A stretch of 64,000 bases of DNA, from assembly GCF_019977315.1 (NCBI RefSeq), contig NZ_AP024652.1:1364001-1428000 (forward strand), written 5' to 3'. The position numbers were made by a program, and so were the translations under genes. The stretch comes from Arthrobacter sp. StoSoilB22 (GTDB lineage Bacteria; Actinomycetota; Actinomycetes; Actinomycetales; Micrococcaceae). Each line of letters begins with the position of its first letter. The first letter of the stretch is position 1. Shown in pieces: positions 63,232 to 64,000 of the stretch. The notes under the pieces were generated by a model, which searched no databases, was not told the DNA's origin, and saw only the letters and a list, made by a program, of their open reading frames with translations.

Positions 63232-64000
63232 ATGGATGCCGAACAGCCAGAGAGCAGCGAACCCCAGGCCTTGACCGGAGAGGTTCCGTCCGGAGAGGTT
63301 CCATCCGGGCAGTCGCGTGCCCCGGTGGATCGTGAGGCTCTGAACCGTGAGTCGCTCCTGCAGCCGGACTTCCTCTCGGCTACAGGCATCTCGCGTCTGG
63401 ACATTGTCCAGTCCACGGGTTCCACCAACCAGGACCTGGTCCGGGCTGTGACCGTGGAGCCCAAAAAGTGGGCCGACCTGTCCGTGTTGACTGCCGAGCA
63501 CCAGACAGCGGCGCGTGGACGGCTCGACCGCCACTGGGAATCACCCGAGCGATCGGCGGTTTCGGTCTCCGTGGTGCTGCGGCCTGTCACGGCTGAAGGC
63601 ATGCCGGTCCCGACGCAGAGCTATTCCTGGCTTTCGCTGCTTGCTGCTGTTGCGCTGTGTGAGGCGCTGCAGGAAACAGCCGGCATCACCGCCGAGATCA
63701 AGTGGCCCAACGACGTCCTGGTCAACGGGCGCAAAGTGGCCGGCATTCTGGCGCAGATGACTCCGCTGGGTGACGGCTCCGTTCCTGCTGTGATTCTGGG
63801 CGTGGGACTCAATGTGTCCTTGGCCGAGGAAGAACTTCCGGTACCCACGGCAACCTCGCTTGCTTTGGAGGGGGCTACGACGACGGACCGCACCGCGCTG
63901 CTGAAAAGCTACCTGTCACGGTTCGCGCGGCTTTACCGCAGCTTCTGCAATTCCGAAGGGGACCCCGCCGCCGGTTTGGTGGGTGGCCCATCCCTGCACA
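63232..64000 (+). CDS. birA: Biotin-[acetyl-CoA-carboxylase] ligase, partial
   Basis: 256 codons are visible and the gene runs off the window end. It is a class I ligase with no N-terminal HTH; a 30-residue polar start has a duplicated GEVPSG. QSTGSTNQDLV, TAARGRLDRHWES (ATP-binding loop, usual form GRGR) and EIKWPNDVLVNGRK are the catalytic motifs. It should biotinylate the lysine of the carboxylase alpha chain encoded at 50-52 kb. It follows the SDR gene on the same strand. Confidence 0.93.
   Translation, partial: MDAEQPESSEPQALTGEVPSGEVPSGQSRAPVDREALNRESLLQPDFLSATGISRLDIVQSTGSTNQDLVRAVTVEPKKWADLSVLTAEHQTAARGRLDRHWESPERSAVSVSVVLRPVTAEGMPVPTQSYSWLSLLAAVALCEALQETAGITAEIKWPNDVLVNGRKVAGILAQMTPLGDGSVPAVILGVGLNVSLAEEELPVPTATSLALEGATTTDRTALLKSYLSRFARLYRSFCNSEGDPAAGLVGGPSLH

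Overview
The window looks like a high-GC actinobacterial chromosome of the Arthrobacter/Paenarthrobacter group (Micrococcaceae). I infer this from GC-rich third codon positions, frequent GTG and TTG starts, actinobacterial gene families (LpdA-type quinone reductase, SCO4848-family protein, HemD fused to a winged helix, AccA3/AccD5/AccE5-like carboxylase) and a gene order that partly matches other actinobacteria (glmU-prs-rplY-pth-mfd; phosphosugar mutase-purine nucleoside phosphorylase-lpdA; accA-maf-accE-accD-birA). I see no tRNA, rRNA, insertion sequence, integrase or CRISPR array.

Region 1 (1-3.3 kb) is housekeeping: the 3' end of glmU, then prs, rplY and pth. Region 2 (3.4-11.9 kb) holds three consecutive very large NTPase regulators of the LuxR/LAL type. 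The first two end in a LuxR helix-turn-helix and the third has lost it. A 471-bp gap before the third carries four GAGTAC copies and two strong hairpins. Region 3 (12-22 kb) has sufS-sufU, the antiporter nhaA, small membrane and DUF2505 genes, an SDR-DUF2867 protein, mfd and a YdjM-like membrane protein. Region 4 (22-29.5 kb) has a beta-helix lipoprotein, deoC, an orphan NirB-like FAD protein, small genes, and an SOS-controlled umuD and umuC, each behind its own LexA box.

Region 5 (29.5-50 kb) is dominated by nitrogen assimilation. A nirB-cobA-hemD operon supplies nitrite reductase and siroheme precursors, with nirD placed divergently and an 11-bp-periodic GlnR-like array between them. About 8 kb further on is a nitrate uptake and reduction operon (narK-like transporter, molybdopterin nitrate reductase, FAD/BFD electron-transfer protein). 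Between the two lie a phosphohexomutase, a fructan pair (GH32 levanase-like and GH68 levansucrase), a purine nucleoside phosphorylase and LpdA. An MHS-type metabolite transporter follows, behind two tandem operator copies.

Region 6 (50-64 kb) centres on acyl-CoA carboxylase: the biotinylated alpha chain, then maf, a TetR-MMPL exporter pair, YbjQ, a dicarboxylate/amino-acid symporter, a DUF885 protein, the epsilon and beta carboxylase subunits, an SDR and the start of birA, which biotinylates the alpha chain. A nearly identical 15-bp dyad (TGTAG-N5-CTACA) lies upstream of both the alpha gene and the beta-epsilon operon, which suggests one regulator for the split complex.

The least explained items are the regulator trio with its HTH-less third member, the shared carboxylase operator, the tandem operator in front of the MHS transporter, and several long near-perfect intergenic hairpins of unrelated sequence.
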